Shown here: positions 16,549 through 25,719 of the stretch, piece by piece
How the letters are laid out: every line of letters begins with the position of its first letter
How positions within the stretch are numbered: position 1 is the first letter of the stretch
NCBI GenBank assembly: GCA_910577795.1
Contig: CAJTNW010000004.1
Coordinates: 1 to 38,745, forward strand
From: an uncultured Christensenella sp.
Lineage (GTDB): Bacteria > Bacillota > Clostridia > Christensenellales > UBA3700
Direction of reading: 5' to 3'
Length of the DNA: 38,745 bases
Program-made: the position numbers and the translations under genes
The notes under the pieces: model-generated
Database searches by the model: none
Told to the model about the DNA's origin: nothing
The model's input: only the letters and a program-made list of their open reading frames with translations

Positions 16549-18891
16549 TTATCTCCTGTTAAATTTGTTTTGCAACTTAAGCAATAAGTCCTCAACATTT
16601 TGTTCTGGCTTTTTAGGCTTATTATTTTTATAATTATTACCTTTATTATTGCCTTTAAAATCTTTATTTCTATTTTTATCTTTTCTATCCTGAAGTTTAG
16701 GGTCTTTAACGGTACTCTCTGACTTAGGTTTTGCGTTGCTAGCGCCTTTTATTGTAAGACTAATTCTGTTTTTAGCAGGGTCAACACCAATAACTTTTAC
16801 TGTAACAATATCACCTACTGTTAAAGCATCTGATGGGTGTTTGATATAGTCATTACTTATTTCACTAATATGCACTAGACCATCTTGATGTACACCAATA
16901 TCTACAAAGGCACCAAAGTCAATAACGTTTCTTACAGTACCAACAATTTCCATACCCTCTTTTAAGTTAGATATATCCATTAAATCATCACGCAAAATAG
17001 GCTTTGGCAAACTATCACGAATATCTCTACCTGGCTTTTTGATTTCCTCAATAATATCCTCAAGAGTTGGCATACCAATATTTAATTCATTTGCAAGTTT
17101 TGACTTGCCATAATTATTAATTTTTTCTTCAAAATCTGCTAAGTTACCGCTTGTTACATCTTTTTCTGTCAAATTAAATTTAGCAAGTAATGCCCTAGTT
17201 GCCTCATAAGATTCAGGGTGTACTGAAGTATTGTCAAGAGCCTCTGCTCCATCTGTAATTCTCAAAAATCCTGCACATTGCTCATAAGCCTTAGGTCCAA
17301 GTTTAGGCACTTTTAACAATTGCTCTCTGCTTGTAAATGGCTTTGATTTTCTGTACTCAACGATATTTTTAGCAATGGCTAAATTAAGTCCTGATACAAA
17401 AGACAATAGTTTATAAGATGCAGTATTCAAATCTACACCTACACTGTTAACACAGTCTTCTACAACACCTTCAAGCACCTCAGTAAGTCTCTTTTGTGGC
17501 ATATCATGTTGATATTGTCCAACACCTATGCTCTTAACATCAATTTTTATAAGTTCTGCAAGTGGGTCTTGTAATCTTCTACCAATACTTACTGCACTTC
17601 TTAAAGATACATCATATTCAGGGAATTCCTCTGCACCCAATTCGCTGGCACTATAAACTGATGCGCCTGCCTCATTTACAACCATATATTGCAAAGGTCT
17701 ATCCAACTTCTTTATCAAGTTTGCAACAAATATCTCTGTTTCCTTACTTGCAGTACCATTACCAATAGAAATTACCTCTACACTATGCGCCTTTATTAAA
17801 GCAGTAAGTTTTTCTTCTGCCTCTTCCACTCTGCTTTGTGGTGGAGTAGGGTGTACAACACCAGTTGCTAGTACATTACCATTTTCGTCTAGTACAGCAA
17901 CTTTACAACCTGTTCTGTATGCAGGGTCCAAAGCCAATACAACTTTATTTTTTAGTGGAGGTTGCATTAAAAGAGGTTTTAAGTTTGTCTCAAACATTTT
18001 AATAGCACCTTCGTTTGCATTGTCTGTCAAATCATTTCTAATCTCTCTTTCAATTGAAGAGAAAATTAATCTGTCATAACTATCCTCTACTGCCTCAAGC
18101 ATTAAGTTAGTAAATAAGCAGTCAGTATGTACATATTTTGTATTAATTGTGGTCAAAGCAGTTTCTTTATCAAGTTTTAAAGATACTTTTAGGCAGTCTT
18201 CTTTTTCGCCACGATTAATAGCCAAAACTCTGTGAGAAGGTATTGCTTTGATTTTTTCAGTATAATCTTTATACATGCCAAAAATACTTCCCTTTTCAAC
18301 ATCTTTCTCCTCATCAAGTGTTGTGCAAATATCACCAATACCTACAAACAACTCTCTTAAATCCTTACGTATTTCTGCGTCATCACTTATTCTTTCAGCA
18401 ACAATATCTTTTGCTCCGTCTATAGCCTCTTTAATATTGTTTACACCTTTTTCTTCATTTACAAATGGAGTGGCAATTGCAACGACATCACCATCTTTAA
18501 GGTCGCTCATAATTATATCTGCAAGAGGCTCCAATCCTTTTTCAATAGCAACAGATGCTCTAGTTTTTTTCTTTTTCTTGTATGGACGATAAATATCCTC
18601 TACTTCTGTCATTGTTTCTGCCTTATCAACTGCAAAAGCAAGTTCCTCTGTCCATTTACCTTGAGATTCTATACTATTTTTAACCTCTTCCTTTCTCTTT
18701 TCCAAATTTCTTAAATAAGTTAAGCGGTCGGCAAACTTACGTAATGTTTGGTCATCACAAGTACCATGCATTTCCTTACGGTAACGTGCAATAAATGGTA
18801 TTGTACAACCTTCATCAATAAGTTTGATGATATTATCGCTATACTCCTGTTTTAATTGAAATTCTTCGGCTAATCTTTCGCTGATTATCAT
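16549..18891 (-). CDS. tex: Tex-like transcription accessory / RNA-binding protein
   Basis: Cytoplasmic nucleic-acid-binding protein of the Tex family, 780 residues, standard length. Order of domains: helical Tex N-terminal part (IPFIARYRKEMHGTCDDQTL, EDIYRPYKKKKKTRA), YqgF/RNase H-like fold (VVLALDPAYRTGCKVAVLDE, about 340-460), helix-hairpin-helix pair (GVDLNTASYKLLSFVSGLN and LLKVPKLGPKAYEQ), and an S1 RNA-binding domain (about 645-715, GTVRNVIDFGAFVDIGVHQDG). A Lys/Asn-rich basic tail follows. AAAAGGAG precedes the ATG, which overlaps the stop of the ligase gene by four bases (ATGA), so they are co-transcribed. The broken MMPL exporter gene follows. Tex homologues affect transcription fidelity and gene expression broadly; its exact role here is not visible. 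Confidence 0.95.
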   Translation of the reverse strand: MIISERLAEEFQLKQEYSDNIIKLIDEGCTIPFIARYRKEMHGTCDDQTLRKFADRLTYLRNLEKRKEEVKNSIESQGKWTEELAFAVDKAETMTEVEDIYRPYKKKKKTRASVAIEKGLEPLADIIMSDLKDGDVVAIATPFVNEEKGVNNIKEAIDGAKDIVAERISDDAEIRKDLRELFVGIGDICTTLDEEKDVEKGSIFGMYKDYTEKIKAIPSHRVLAINRGEKEDCLKVSLKLDKETALTTINTKYVHTDCLFTNLMLEAVEDSYDRLIFSSIEREIRNDLTDNANEGAIKMFETNLKPLLMQPPLKNKVVLALDPAYRTGCKVAVLDENGNVLATGVVHPTPPQSRVEEAEEKLTALIKAHSVEVISIGNGTASKETEIFVANLIKKLDRPLQYMVVNEAGASVYSASELGAEEFPEYDVSLRSAVSIGRRLQDPLAELIKIDVKSIGVGQYQHDMPQKRLTEVLEGVVEDCVNSVGVDLNTASYKLLSFVSGLNLAIAKNIVEYRKSKPFTSREQLLKVPKLGPKAYEQCAGFLRITDGAEALDNTSVHPESYEATRALLAKFNLTEKDVTSGNLADFEEKINNYGKSKLANELNIGMPTLEDIIEEIKKPGRDIRDSLPKPILRDDLMDISNLKEGMEIVGTVRNVIDFGAFVDIGVHQDGLVHISEISNDYIKHPSDALTVGDIVTVKVIGVDPAKNRISLTIKGASNAKPKSESTVKDPKLQDRKDKNRNKDFKGNNKGNNYKNNKPKKPEQNVEDLLLKLQNKFNRR

Positions 18892-20531
18892 AAAATTTGC
18901 TCCTTTTCTTTTAATTTATTATAATCTACTTTACCAATTGCTGTAAGAGGCAACTCTTTCACACATTCTATTACTTTTGGTAAAGAATATTTCATTAAAT
19001 TTGTTGTAATTAATATTTTAATTTTTTGCTCTATCATCTCTGAATACTCGTATCCATCTTTCATAGTAACAAATAATTTTATATATGGTTTACCTTTCTT
19101 TTCAAAATCAACAGCACAACACCTGTCAATTTCTTGTATATTTTCGCCAACCAAATACTCTATTTCATTAGGAAAAACATTCATTCCACTAATTTTTATC
19201 ATTCTTTTTATTCTGTCAACAAAAAACAAATGCCCGCTTTCTTCCAAATATCCATAGTCTCCAGTTGCAAGCCATTTTGTGCCATCACTATCTTCAAACA
19301 AAACCTTGTTTGTGGTTTGACTATCCTTATAATATCCTGTCATTAAGTTATCACCAGAAAGGCAGATTTCTCCACGAACACCATAGTCCAACTTGTTTTT
19401 ATCATTATCTACAATACAAACTTTTATATCCCCTAAAGGTTTTCCAACTGAGCCTACTTTGCTACATTCTTCAACATTAACATTGCATACACCTGCCTCA
19501 GTTAAACCATATCCCTCACACAACCTACAATTAGAATTGTATTTTTTCATAAGGTTATCAAAATTTTGTTTAATCTCTTGTTTTAGTTTATCACCACCGC
19601 AATAGCAGTACTTCATTTTTTTAAGATATTTGCCACCAAAACTTTTGATTTTTACTAATTTATCATACATAGATGGCACACCTGTCATATATGTAGGTTT
19701 TTCCTTTTTAATCAACCTTGCAAGTGACTTTGGCTTAAATACTGGCACTAAAATACATCTACCACCAGCAGTAAGTGTTGAGTGCATACATACCCCTAAC
19801 CCAAATATATGAAACATTGGCAGTACCATTAGCATACTTTCGCCTTTTAAAACTTCATCACCAATTAATGTGCGTATACTATAACTACATTCATTTACAG
19901 CACGATTAGGTAGCATTGCTGTTTTGGGAACACCTGTTGTGCCACCGGAGTGTATATATGCCGCTATTTCCTCACCAATACCATGATAATGTGCGCGATT
20001 AGGTGCAACTTTTGTTTGGTTTTTTATAAAACTACTAAAAAATAGTGTTTTTGTATTGTTTTTAATATTTGGCTTTTTTCTAACCATCCAAATATTGTAA
20101 CCTAGTTTATAAATATTTTTAAGGTAATCAGACGGACGGCAAATAATTGTAGTGCTATTTAAACTATCTAGTACTGCTCTATTTTTTTGATAAAACAAAT
20201 CAAGCACAAATACAACTTTGCTGCCTAGCATAGTCACCATTTCGCCCAGTGCTTTTGGCGGAACTAAAGGGTGAATTAAATTAACCGCTACACCCAATTT
20301 ATTTGCAGCATAAAATATTATAATAGCATTTGGGATATTTGGCAAGCATAACGCAATATTGTCACCCACAGTTAATCCCAATTGATACAAAGCATTTGCG
20401 ACAATATCTACTTGATAAAAAAAAGTATTAGAAGATATGCGATTATTATAGTAAGAAATAAGTGGTCTGTTATCCCCTTTATCCCTTGCTTTTAAATATT
20501 CATACATACTAAAATCATTAGATAATTTCAT
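18888..20531 (-). CDS. AMP-forming acyl-CoA synthetase/ligase
   Basis: Member of the ANL superfamily, which activates a carboxylic acid as acyl-AMP and usually passes it to CoA. From the start at 20531 the protein has 547 residues. Motifs: phosphate loop YIHSGGTTGVPKTAML, FHIFGLGVCM, GYGLTEAG, TGDYGYLEESGHLFFVDRIK (hinge Asp and Arg), and the C-terminal catalytic Lys region PLTAIGKVDYNKL. It resembles long-chain fatty-acid CoA ligases, but the chain length is not readable. A frame open to 20603 is rejected because the promoter (TTTACA/TATAAT) lies inside it. The ribosome site is modest (AGAGAAGAG). The gene overlaps tex by four bases. Confidence 0.88.
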   Translation of the reverse strand: MKLSNDFSMYEYLKARDKGDNRPLISYYNNRISSNTFFYQVDIVANALYQLGLTVGDNIALCLPNIPNAIIIFYAANKLGVAVNLIHPLVPPKALGEMVTMLGSKVVFVLDLFYQKNRAVLDSLNSTTIICRPSDYLKNIYKLGYNIWMVRKKPNIKNNTKTLFFSSFIKNQTKVAPNRAHYHGIGEEIAAYIHSGGTTGVPKTAMLPNRAVNECSYSIRTLIGDEVLKGESMLMVLPMFHIFGLGVCMHSTLTAGGRCILVPVFKPKSLARLIKKEKPTYMTGVPSMYDKLVKIKSFGGKYLKKMKYCYCGGDKLKQEIKQNFDNLMKKYNSNCRLCEGYGLTEAGVCNVNVEECSKVGSVGKPLGDIKVCIVDNDKNKLDYGVRGEICLSGDNLMTGYYKDSQTTNKVLFEDSDGTKWLATGDYGYLEESGHLFFVDRIKRMIKISGMNVFPNEIEYLVGENIQEIDRCCAVDFEKKGKPYIKLFVTMKDGYEYSEMIEQKIKILITTNLMKYSLPKVIECVKELPLTAIGKVDYNKLKEKEQIL

Positions 20532-20561
20532 ACTCTTCTCTTTTATATAAATATATATAGA

Positions 20562-20590
20562 ATTATAGCACTTATTTTTACTATTGTAAA
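20562..20590 (-). promoter_or_regulatory. Promoter of the ligase-tex-exporter operon
   Basis: TTTACA (20585-20590), a 17-base spacer and TATAAT (20562-20567) on the minus strand, about 30 bases before the start at 20531. It fixes the start of the ligase gene. Confidence 0.75.
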
Positions 20591-20691
20591 TAGTTTTTAT
20601 CAATTATAATAAATTTTACAATTGCCATTACAAAATATATACTTATAAAAAATTAGTAATTTTTATAGCGACTAAACCCGGTTAAAAACAA

Positions 20692-20741
20692 AAAAATCAC
20701 AAATAGTACCGATTTTTAACTGGTTATTTGTGATTTTTAAT
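20692..20741. terminator. Hairpin terminator after ABC transporter 1
   Basis: Perfect 13-bp stem AAAAATCACAAAT (20692-20704) with ATTTGTGATTTTT (20726-20738) and a 21-base loop that contains a smaller ACC/GGT pair. It lies 40 bases after the ATPase stop and upstream of the next promoter. Confidence 0.7.
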
Positions 20742-20781
20742 TTTTATAAATTTATTTTAATTTTTATGCAATTTATATCAC

Positions 20782-22020
20782 TTATAAAACTTTTGACAAA
20801 AAAGTCTTTAATCTTTCATTTTGTGGATTGTCAAATAATTCTTTAGGTGAATTATCTTCTACAATTTTTCCACCATCCATAAATAGTACTCTTGTTGCTA
20901 CCTCTTTTGCAAAGCCCATCTCGTGAGTGACTATTACCATTGTCATACCCTCGTCAGCAAGTTGTTTGATAAGTTCTAGCACTTCACCAACCATTTCTGG
21001 GTCAAGTGCTGAAGTAGGCTCATCAAATAGCATAACTTCTGGTTTCATAGCAAGTGCTCTTACAATTGCTATCCTTTGTTTTTGTCCACCAGATAAAGTA
21101 TTAGGGTAAGCAGTTGCTTTTTCCTCTAAACCTATTCTTTCTAGCAATTGTTTAGCATATTCGTCTATTTCCTGTTTTCTTGCTTTTTTATACTCTGCTA
21201 CTGCTTTTTTGTCTATTTCCTTATTTGCAAATTTTTCTTTTATCTCTTTACCTAAATATTCAAGAGGTGCAAAAGTAATATTTTCCATTACTGTCATGTG
21301 TGGGAACAAATTAAAATGTTGAAATACCATTCCCATATTTTTACGAATAGAGTTTTCATTTGCTTTGCTAACCAAACTATTAAACTTATAGTCAGCAACT
21401 CTTATTGTCATATAAAACTTTTTATCAAAAGTTTGTTGGTCTTGCAACAATTCACTATCCACACCTAATAATTCTACAACTAGACTTTTAATATTTGCAA
21501 TATCATAAGTTTCAACTTTAAGTTGTTTGTCTGTTTGTTTAAAAAATACTGAATTTAATTCTTGCTGTAAAATCTCGCATTTTGCTTTATTGATATTTTC
21601 TTTTACTTCAATATCAAACTCAATTTCTCTTTTTAATTCGTCACGTAAAACAGTATAATCTTTTATTCTTTTTTCTATATCTGCTAATTTTTTTGCTTTT
21701 TTGTTATCTGTGCTTTCATTTATTTTAGCCGACTTTTCTATTGCCTTACCTATTTTTTTATCAAATCTAGATATTTTATAATTTTTAAACTTTTTAGATA
21801 ATGGTGATAAAATAGGATAATAAGTTATTTCCTTATCTTTAAAATAAATATGTCCTAAAGTAGGTTTTTCAAGCAAATTTAAACATCTTAAAAATGTTGA
21901 CTTACCACTACCAGATGGTCCGATAACAGCAACTTTTTCACCTTGTTTAATATCTATATCAATACCATCCAATACTACAAGGCTACCAAAATGTTTGTGT
22001 AAATTTTTAACGTTTATCAC
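20782..22020 (-). CDS. Amino-acid ABC transporter ATPase with a large insertion (system 1)
   Basis: Cytoplasmic ATPase of the GlnQ/HisP family. From the GTG at 22020 it has 412 residues, against about 240-250 for the family. Walker A is GPSGSGKST (34-42), the Q-loop MGMVFQHFNLFPHMTVMENI, signature LSGGQKQR, Walker B VMLFDEPTSALDPE, and switch His in VTHEMGF. Between I65 (end of GHIYFKDKEI) and IRKNMGMVFQ lie about 159 residues where the family has roughly 10-12. This insert is Lys/Glu-rich, mostly helical in appearance and coiled-coil-like in part. A smaller expansion (KEKFANKEIDKKAVAEYKKA) precedes the signature. The GTG start has GGAGG 9 bases upstream; an earlier TTG overlaps that site. 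The gene overlaps the permease end by 14 bases. Confidence 0.92.
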   Translation of the reverse strand: MINVKNLHKHFGSLVVLDGIDIDIKQGEKVAVIGPSGSGKSTFLRCLNLLEKPTLGHIYFKDKEITYYPILSPLSKKFKNYKISRFDKKIGKAIEKSAKINESTDNKKAKKLADIEKRIKDYTVLRDELKREIEFDIEVKENINKAKCEILQQELNSVFFKQTDKQLKVETYDIANIKSLVVELLGVDSELLQDQQTFDKKFYMTIRVADYKFNSLVSKANENSIRKNMGMVFQHFNLFPHMTVMENITFAPLEYLGKEIKEKFANKEIDKKAVAEYKKARKQEIDEYAKQLLERIGLEEKATAYPNTLSGGQKQRIAIVRALAMKPEVMLFDEPTSALDPEMVGEVLELIKQLADEGMTMVIVTHEMGFAKEVATRVLFMDGGKIVEDNSPKELFDNPQNERLKTFLSKVL

Positions 22021-22717
22021 TTCTTGACAACCTCCTTTCAATAAATTTCATTAGTTGAGTTAAAGCAATAACTATGACCAAATAAAATATTGCTGCTATG
22101 ATTAATGGGATAAAGTATTCGGCAGTCGCTTTACCAATATTATTTGCTGCTTTTGTCAAATCAACTATAGCAATTCCTCCTACAATGGCGGTTTCTTTAA
22201 TAAGAGCAATAAATTCATTTCCAAGAGGTGGAATAGAATTTTTAAGTGCTTGTGGAATAATTATTTTTGCCATAGTTTTACCATAACTAACACCTAAAGA
22301 ACGTCCCGCTTCCATTTGACCTTTATCTACAGATAATATACCTGCGCGGAATATTTCCGCAACATACGCACCGCTGTTAATACCAAAAGCAATAGCCGCT
22401 ACAATAACAGGTTCACCAGACGCAAAAACAATAAAATACATTATTGATAATTGCAACATCATTGGAATGCCTCTGATTAGAGTTACATATAAATTACAAA
22501 TTTTATCAAGTATAGTCAATTTTCCAGTATTTATATGTACATTTTTAATCACTGCTATAGATAATCCAATTAATACACCTATTAAAATAGCCAATAGAGA
22601 CATGACTAATGTATTAGCCATGCCCTTTAGATACAATTGCCATCTATCTTCAGCAATAAGTGATTCATAAAACAATTCACTTATTGATTTACCACAAATC
22701 AAAATTGTGCTACTCAT
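22007..22717 (-). CDS. Amino-acid ABC transporter permease (system 1)
   Basis: Membrane permease of the polar amino-acid (HisMQ/GlnP) family, 236 residues, normal length and plan. It has the entry segment LYLKGMANTLVMSLLAILIG, RGIPMMLQLSIMYF, and the coupling (EAA) loop GQMEAGRSLGVSYGKTMAKI followed by PQALKNSIPPLGNEFIALIK. Unlike its partner ATPase and binding protein, it shows no rearrangement. AGGAGTTTTTA precedes the ATG, 13 bases after the binding-protein stop. The order binding protein, permease, ATPase indicates one operon. A single permease gene suggests it works as a homodimer. Confidence 0.94.
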   Translation of the reverse strand: MSSTILICGKSISELFYESLIAEDRWQLYLKGMANTLVMSLLAILIGVLIGLSIAVIKNVHINTGKLTILDKICNLYVTLIRGIPMMLQLSIMYFIVFASGEPVIVAAIAFGINSGAYVAEIFRAGILSVDKGQMEAGRSLGVSYGKTMAKIIIPQALKNSIPPLGNEFIALIKETAIVGGIAIVDLTKAANNIGKATAEYFIPLIIAAIFYLVIVIALTQLMKFIERRLSRSDKR

Positions 22718-22730
22718 TAAAAACTCCTAT

Positions 22731-23582
22731 TTATTTTACCAATTGCATTGCTACCGCCTCATCAATAATAACAGCCGCAATTCTTCCTGCTTTTAAATCT
22801 AAAAAGGCTTGCATTACTTGTGAATAATCTTTAATTTTTTTAATTTTCTTGTCGTTCTCTGCAGTTTTATTATACTCTTCGGCTATATCTTGCCCAGTTG
22901 TACCTGCTTGAACACCAATATTCAAACCTGCCAATTGGTCAAGCGTTTTATAACCATTTTCTTTACTAGAAATAATTGCTTGATAAGTTGTAATATAAGG
23001 TGTTGCAAAATCAACTTTTTCTTTTCTTGCAGGTTTAATAGTAATACCTGCTGCCCCAATATAGTTTACTGCTTCTTCTTTATTTTCTCCCAACTCTAAG
23101 AATATTGAGTCAAATTCAGTATCTTTAATTGCCAATTTATAGTTATTATCTTCACAGAATTGAATCATTAAATCTACATCCAAACCTACATATCCTTGAA
23201 CAGAACCTTTACCTGAACCACTATATTCGTATGGAGCAAAACCTGCTTCTGTAACCATTGTTATAGTTTTTCCTGTATTATCAGATAAAATACTTGCATC
23301 AACTGGAGTTTGTGTACCTTCTCCTTTATCGCCTTCATGGTATTCCAAAGATTTATTTATAAGAGTTTTAGTTTCCTCTTTAGCAAAAAAAGCATTAATT
23401 TGTGCTAACAAAGTTGAGTTGCCTTTTTGCACACAAAAAGCATACATTTCTTCTTGGCCTTCAGCCCTATTTACAACAGCCTCTGTAAATTCATACTTAG
23501 TACATCCTGCCAAAATTGCTGTTGCAACCACAGCAGTAACTATTACCATAATTGCAATAAATAATGTTTTTAATTTTTTCAT
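22731..23582 (-). CDS. Amino-acid-binding lipoprotein, apparently circularly permuted (system 1)
   Basis: Family-3 solute-binding lipoprotein (283 residues, lipobox ILAGC, Cys27). The ordinary fold begins only at residue about 105 (KTITMVTEAGFAPYEY). It continues through GLDVDLMIQFCEDN, AAGITIKPARKEKVDFATPY, LDQLAGLNIGVQAGTTG and AAVIIDEAVAMQLVK, where the protein stops. The segment that normally follows, returning to lobe I and ending the protein, is instead at the N terminus: MYAFCVQKGNSTLLAQINAF and the helix after it (about residues 30-84, compare the usual YxIAVKKGNxELLxxIN). A Gly/Thr-rich linker (85-104) joins the two. The order is thus rotated relative to relatives. It likely binds a polar amino acid for the adjacent permease. 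GAGAGGAT precedes the ATG. Confidence 0.9.
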   Translation of the reverse strand: MKKLKTLFIAIMVIVTAVVATAILAGCTKYEFTEAVVNRAEGQEEMYAFCVQKGNSTLLAQINAFFAKEETKTLINKSLEYHEGDKGEGTQTPVDASILSDNTGKTITMVTEAGFAPYEYSGSGKGSVQGYVGLDVDLMIQFCEDNNYKLAIKDTEFDSIFLELGENKEEAVNYIGAAGITIKPARKEKVDFATPYITTYQAIISSKENGYKTLDQLAGLNIGVQAGTTGQDIAEEYNKTAENDKKIKKIKDYSQVMQAFLDLKAGRIAAVIIDEAVAMQLVK

Positions 23583-23637
23583 TTTTATATCCTCTCAAAA
23601 TTTTGTTTGTTATTTTGTATATTCATTCTAACACTAG

Positions 23638-23670
23638 ATTATACAAAAAGCAAGTAAAACGTGAATACTT
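23638..23670 (-). promoter_or_regulatory. Possible promoter of ABC transporter 1
   Basis: TATAAT at 23638-23643 (minus strand), about 55 bases before the binding-protein ATG; no good -35 at the right spacing. A short inverted repeat AAGTA (23652-23656)/TACTT (23666-23670) lies where the -35 region would be and may be an operator. Confidence 0.4.
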
Positions 23671-23741
23671 ATTGTATAAATATTAAAATTTTTGTATTTT
23701 TTGCCAATTTTTATTAATAAAAATCTATAATTGAATAAATT

Positions 23742-25580
23742 TTATACATTTTTACATTTTGTTACTGAAAATTCGCCTTGTTTAATGGTAACTTCGCCAT
23801 CTATTACTTTATTAGTTATGCAATTTATACAATTATTTATAGTTGTTTGCTTATTTTCATTGCTATTATTGTATATAAATTGAATATTTTGCATATTATC
23901 AGCACTTTTTCGTATAATATACAACATTCCATTATCTGAAAAAATGTCCATTGTACCACTAAATGCCTTTTTGTATTTTGCACGGATTTTTCCTAATGTT
24001 TTATAATGGTCTAATAAATCAGTATCCATATTATTCCAAGGGAATGGTCTGCGGTTAATAGGGTCTTCATATCCCTCCAAACCTACCTCATCGCCATAAA
24101 AAATTGTTGGCATACCTGGCAGTGCATACAAAATTGCTGTTGCAAGTTTTAAATTGGTTTTTGCGTTATCTTTTACTTCCTTTGGTAGTCTTATATGTAA
24201 CCTGTTTTCCTTAGTTGTACCAGAAATATCATAGTTACTCATTGTGTTTATTGCTCTTACAGTATCATGCGTACCCAAAAAATTCATACAACAATTTAAC
24301 GCACACAATGGATAATTTTCATAAATAGTCATTATATTGTTTACAAATGAATTAATATCTTTGTTCCAAATAAAATCTATTATAGCATTTTTAAATGGAT
24401 AATTCATAACACCATCCAACTGACTACCTTGCAAATATGGTCTTCTTTTACTATATGCAATTTTTGTAGAAGCATCTTCCCACACCTCACCTATCACTAT
24501 TGCATTTTTGTCTATGCTTTTTACTCTTTTTCTTATATCGTTTACAAATTCTATATCCAATTCGTCAACAACATCAAGTCTCCAACCAGCAAGTCCAAAC
24601 TTTGTCCATTTATCCAAAACTCCGTTTTCGCCCAAAATAAATTGTCTGTATGCCTCATTGTTTTTATTTACTGTAGGAGTAACAGTTATCCCCCACCAAC
24701 AACCATACTCATCTGGATAGTTGATAAAATAATACCAGTCATAATATGGTGATTTAATACCTTGGTATGCACCAAAAGAGTCATATTTACCTAATTTATT
24801 AAAATACCTACTATCGCTACCGGTATGATTAAAAACACCATCTAACATTATGCCAATGCCTTTTTCCTTTGCTTTTGCAACTAGCCTTAAAAGGGAATTA
24901 TCATCACCTAATAATTCGTCTATGCACATATAATCGCCAGTATCGTACCTGTGGTTAGAACTTGACTTAAAGATAGGAGATAAGTATATCATAGTAACAC
25001 CCAAATCTTTAAGGTAATCTAATTTGTCAACAATACCTTGCAAATTACCGCCATAAAAGTCATTTGCACGAAAAACACCATCACTATCAATTATGGTAAC
25101 ATCTTCGTCCCAATTTTTTAGCACTCCATCTTTATCCCAAATACAAGCCTTGTCAATTCCTTTGTTAAATCTATCCACAAATATTTGATAAATAACTCCG
25201 CCATTTTGTACAGATGGTGCAAACCCCTCTTCACTATAAATAGTAAGGCTAAAAGGCTCTCCATTTTGCAATAGTTCGCCATACTCATTTTTTCCAAACA
25301 CAAAACTTCCTAACTCGGTATTTGTTACAAACTTATACCAATACAACCCTGCATCATTTATTGTTATTTTTAAATTAAAAACAGAAGTTGCATCTTTAGA
25401 ACTTGCATAATTCATTTGATAATAGCAGTCTTCTTCGCCATCTTTTGTTAGCACCAAATAAACACTTTCAACAAATATTCCATCTTTAGCCTCAAGTGTA
25501 AAGTCTATTTGTTTGCCACAAACTACTGCGCCAAAAGGTTTTTTATATTTTAAATCTCTGCTATTATAATAAAAAATCAT
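23742..25580 (-). CDS. Intracellular GH13 alpha-amylase / neopullulanase-like glycosidase
   Basis: Alpha-glucan hydrolase of family GH13, 612 residues, without a signal peptide, so it acts in the cytoplasm on imported maltodextrins or glycogen. An N-terminal beta domain (about 1-120, CBM34-like) precedes the barrel, which begins at GGVIYQIFVDRFNKG. Conserved regions: DGVFNHTG (247-254), GWRLDVVDE with nucleophile Asp336, GEVWE with acid Glu365, and FLGTHDT with His438 and Asp439. The closing domain is short. The CBM34-plus-barrel plan matches neopullulanase, cyclomaltodextrinase and maltogenic amylase (GH13_20). No maltose transporter or regulator is adjacent, and the gene seems to be a single unit between a terminator and ABC system 1. 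Confidence 0.92.
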   Translation of the reverse strand: MIFYYNSRDLKYKKPFGAVVCGKQIDFTLEAKDGIFVESVYLVLTKDGEEDCYYQMNYASSKDATSVFNLKITINDAGLYWYKFVTNTELGSFVFGKNEYGELLQNGEPFSLTIYSEEGFAPSVQNGGVIYQIFVDRFNKGIDKACIWDKDGVLKNWDEDVTIIDSDGVFRANDFYGGNLQGIVDKLDYLKDLGVTMIYLSPIFKSSSNHRYDTGDYMCIDELLGDDNSLLRLVAKAKEKGIGIMLDGVFNHTGSDSRYFNKLGKYDSFGAYQGIKSPYYDWYYFINYPDEYGCWWGITVTPTVNKNNEAYRQFILGENGVLDKWTKFGLAGWRLDVVDELDIEFVNDIRKRVKSIDKNAIVIGEVWEDASTKIAYSKRRPYLQGSQLDGVMNYPFKNAIIDFIWNKDINSFVNNIMTIYENYPLCALNCCMNFLGTHDTVRAINTMSNYDISGTTKENRLHIRLPKEVKDNAKTNLKLATAILYALPGMPTIFYGDEVGLEGYEDPINRRPFPWNNMDTDLLDHYKTLGKIRAKYKKAFSGTMDIFSDNGMLYIIRKSADNMQNIQFIYNNSNENKQTTINNCINCITNKVIDGEVTIKQGEFSVTKCKNV

Positions 25581-25669
25581 GATACATTCCTTTTATTTGT
25601 TATTAAATTTTTAGTGTTACTTAATTGTATTAAAGCCATTAATTTAAATTAAAACAACTCTTAAAAATA

Positions 25670-25706
25670 GTCAAAAATCGTTATTAGTTACGATTTTTGA
25701 CGCGTT
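25670..25706. terminator. Bidirectional hairpin terminator after the response-regulator gene
   Basis: Perfect 11-bp stem GTCAAAAATCG (25670-25680) with CGATTTTTGAC (25691-25701) and a 10-base loop, with T-rich tails on both strands. It closes the minus-strand run that ends at 25720 and separates it from the amylase gene. Confidence 0.8.
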
Positions 25707-25719
25707 TTTTAATTTTTTC

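Noticed and set aside
20532..20603. 24-codon N-terminal extension of the AMP-dependent ligase
   Set aside because: It is Tyr/Ile/Lys/Asn-rich, covers a TTTACA/TATAAT promoter, and the inner ATG gives the expected family start.
22731..23582. Explaining the binding protein of system 1 as a simple truncation or as two joined genes
   Set aside because: All parts of one binding fold are present exactly once in rotated order, with an intact signal peptide and no frame break.
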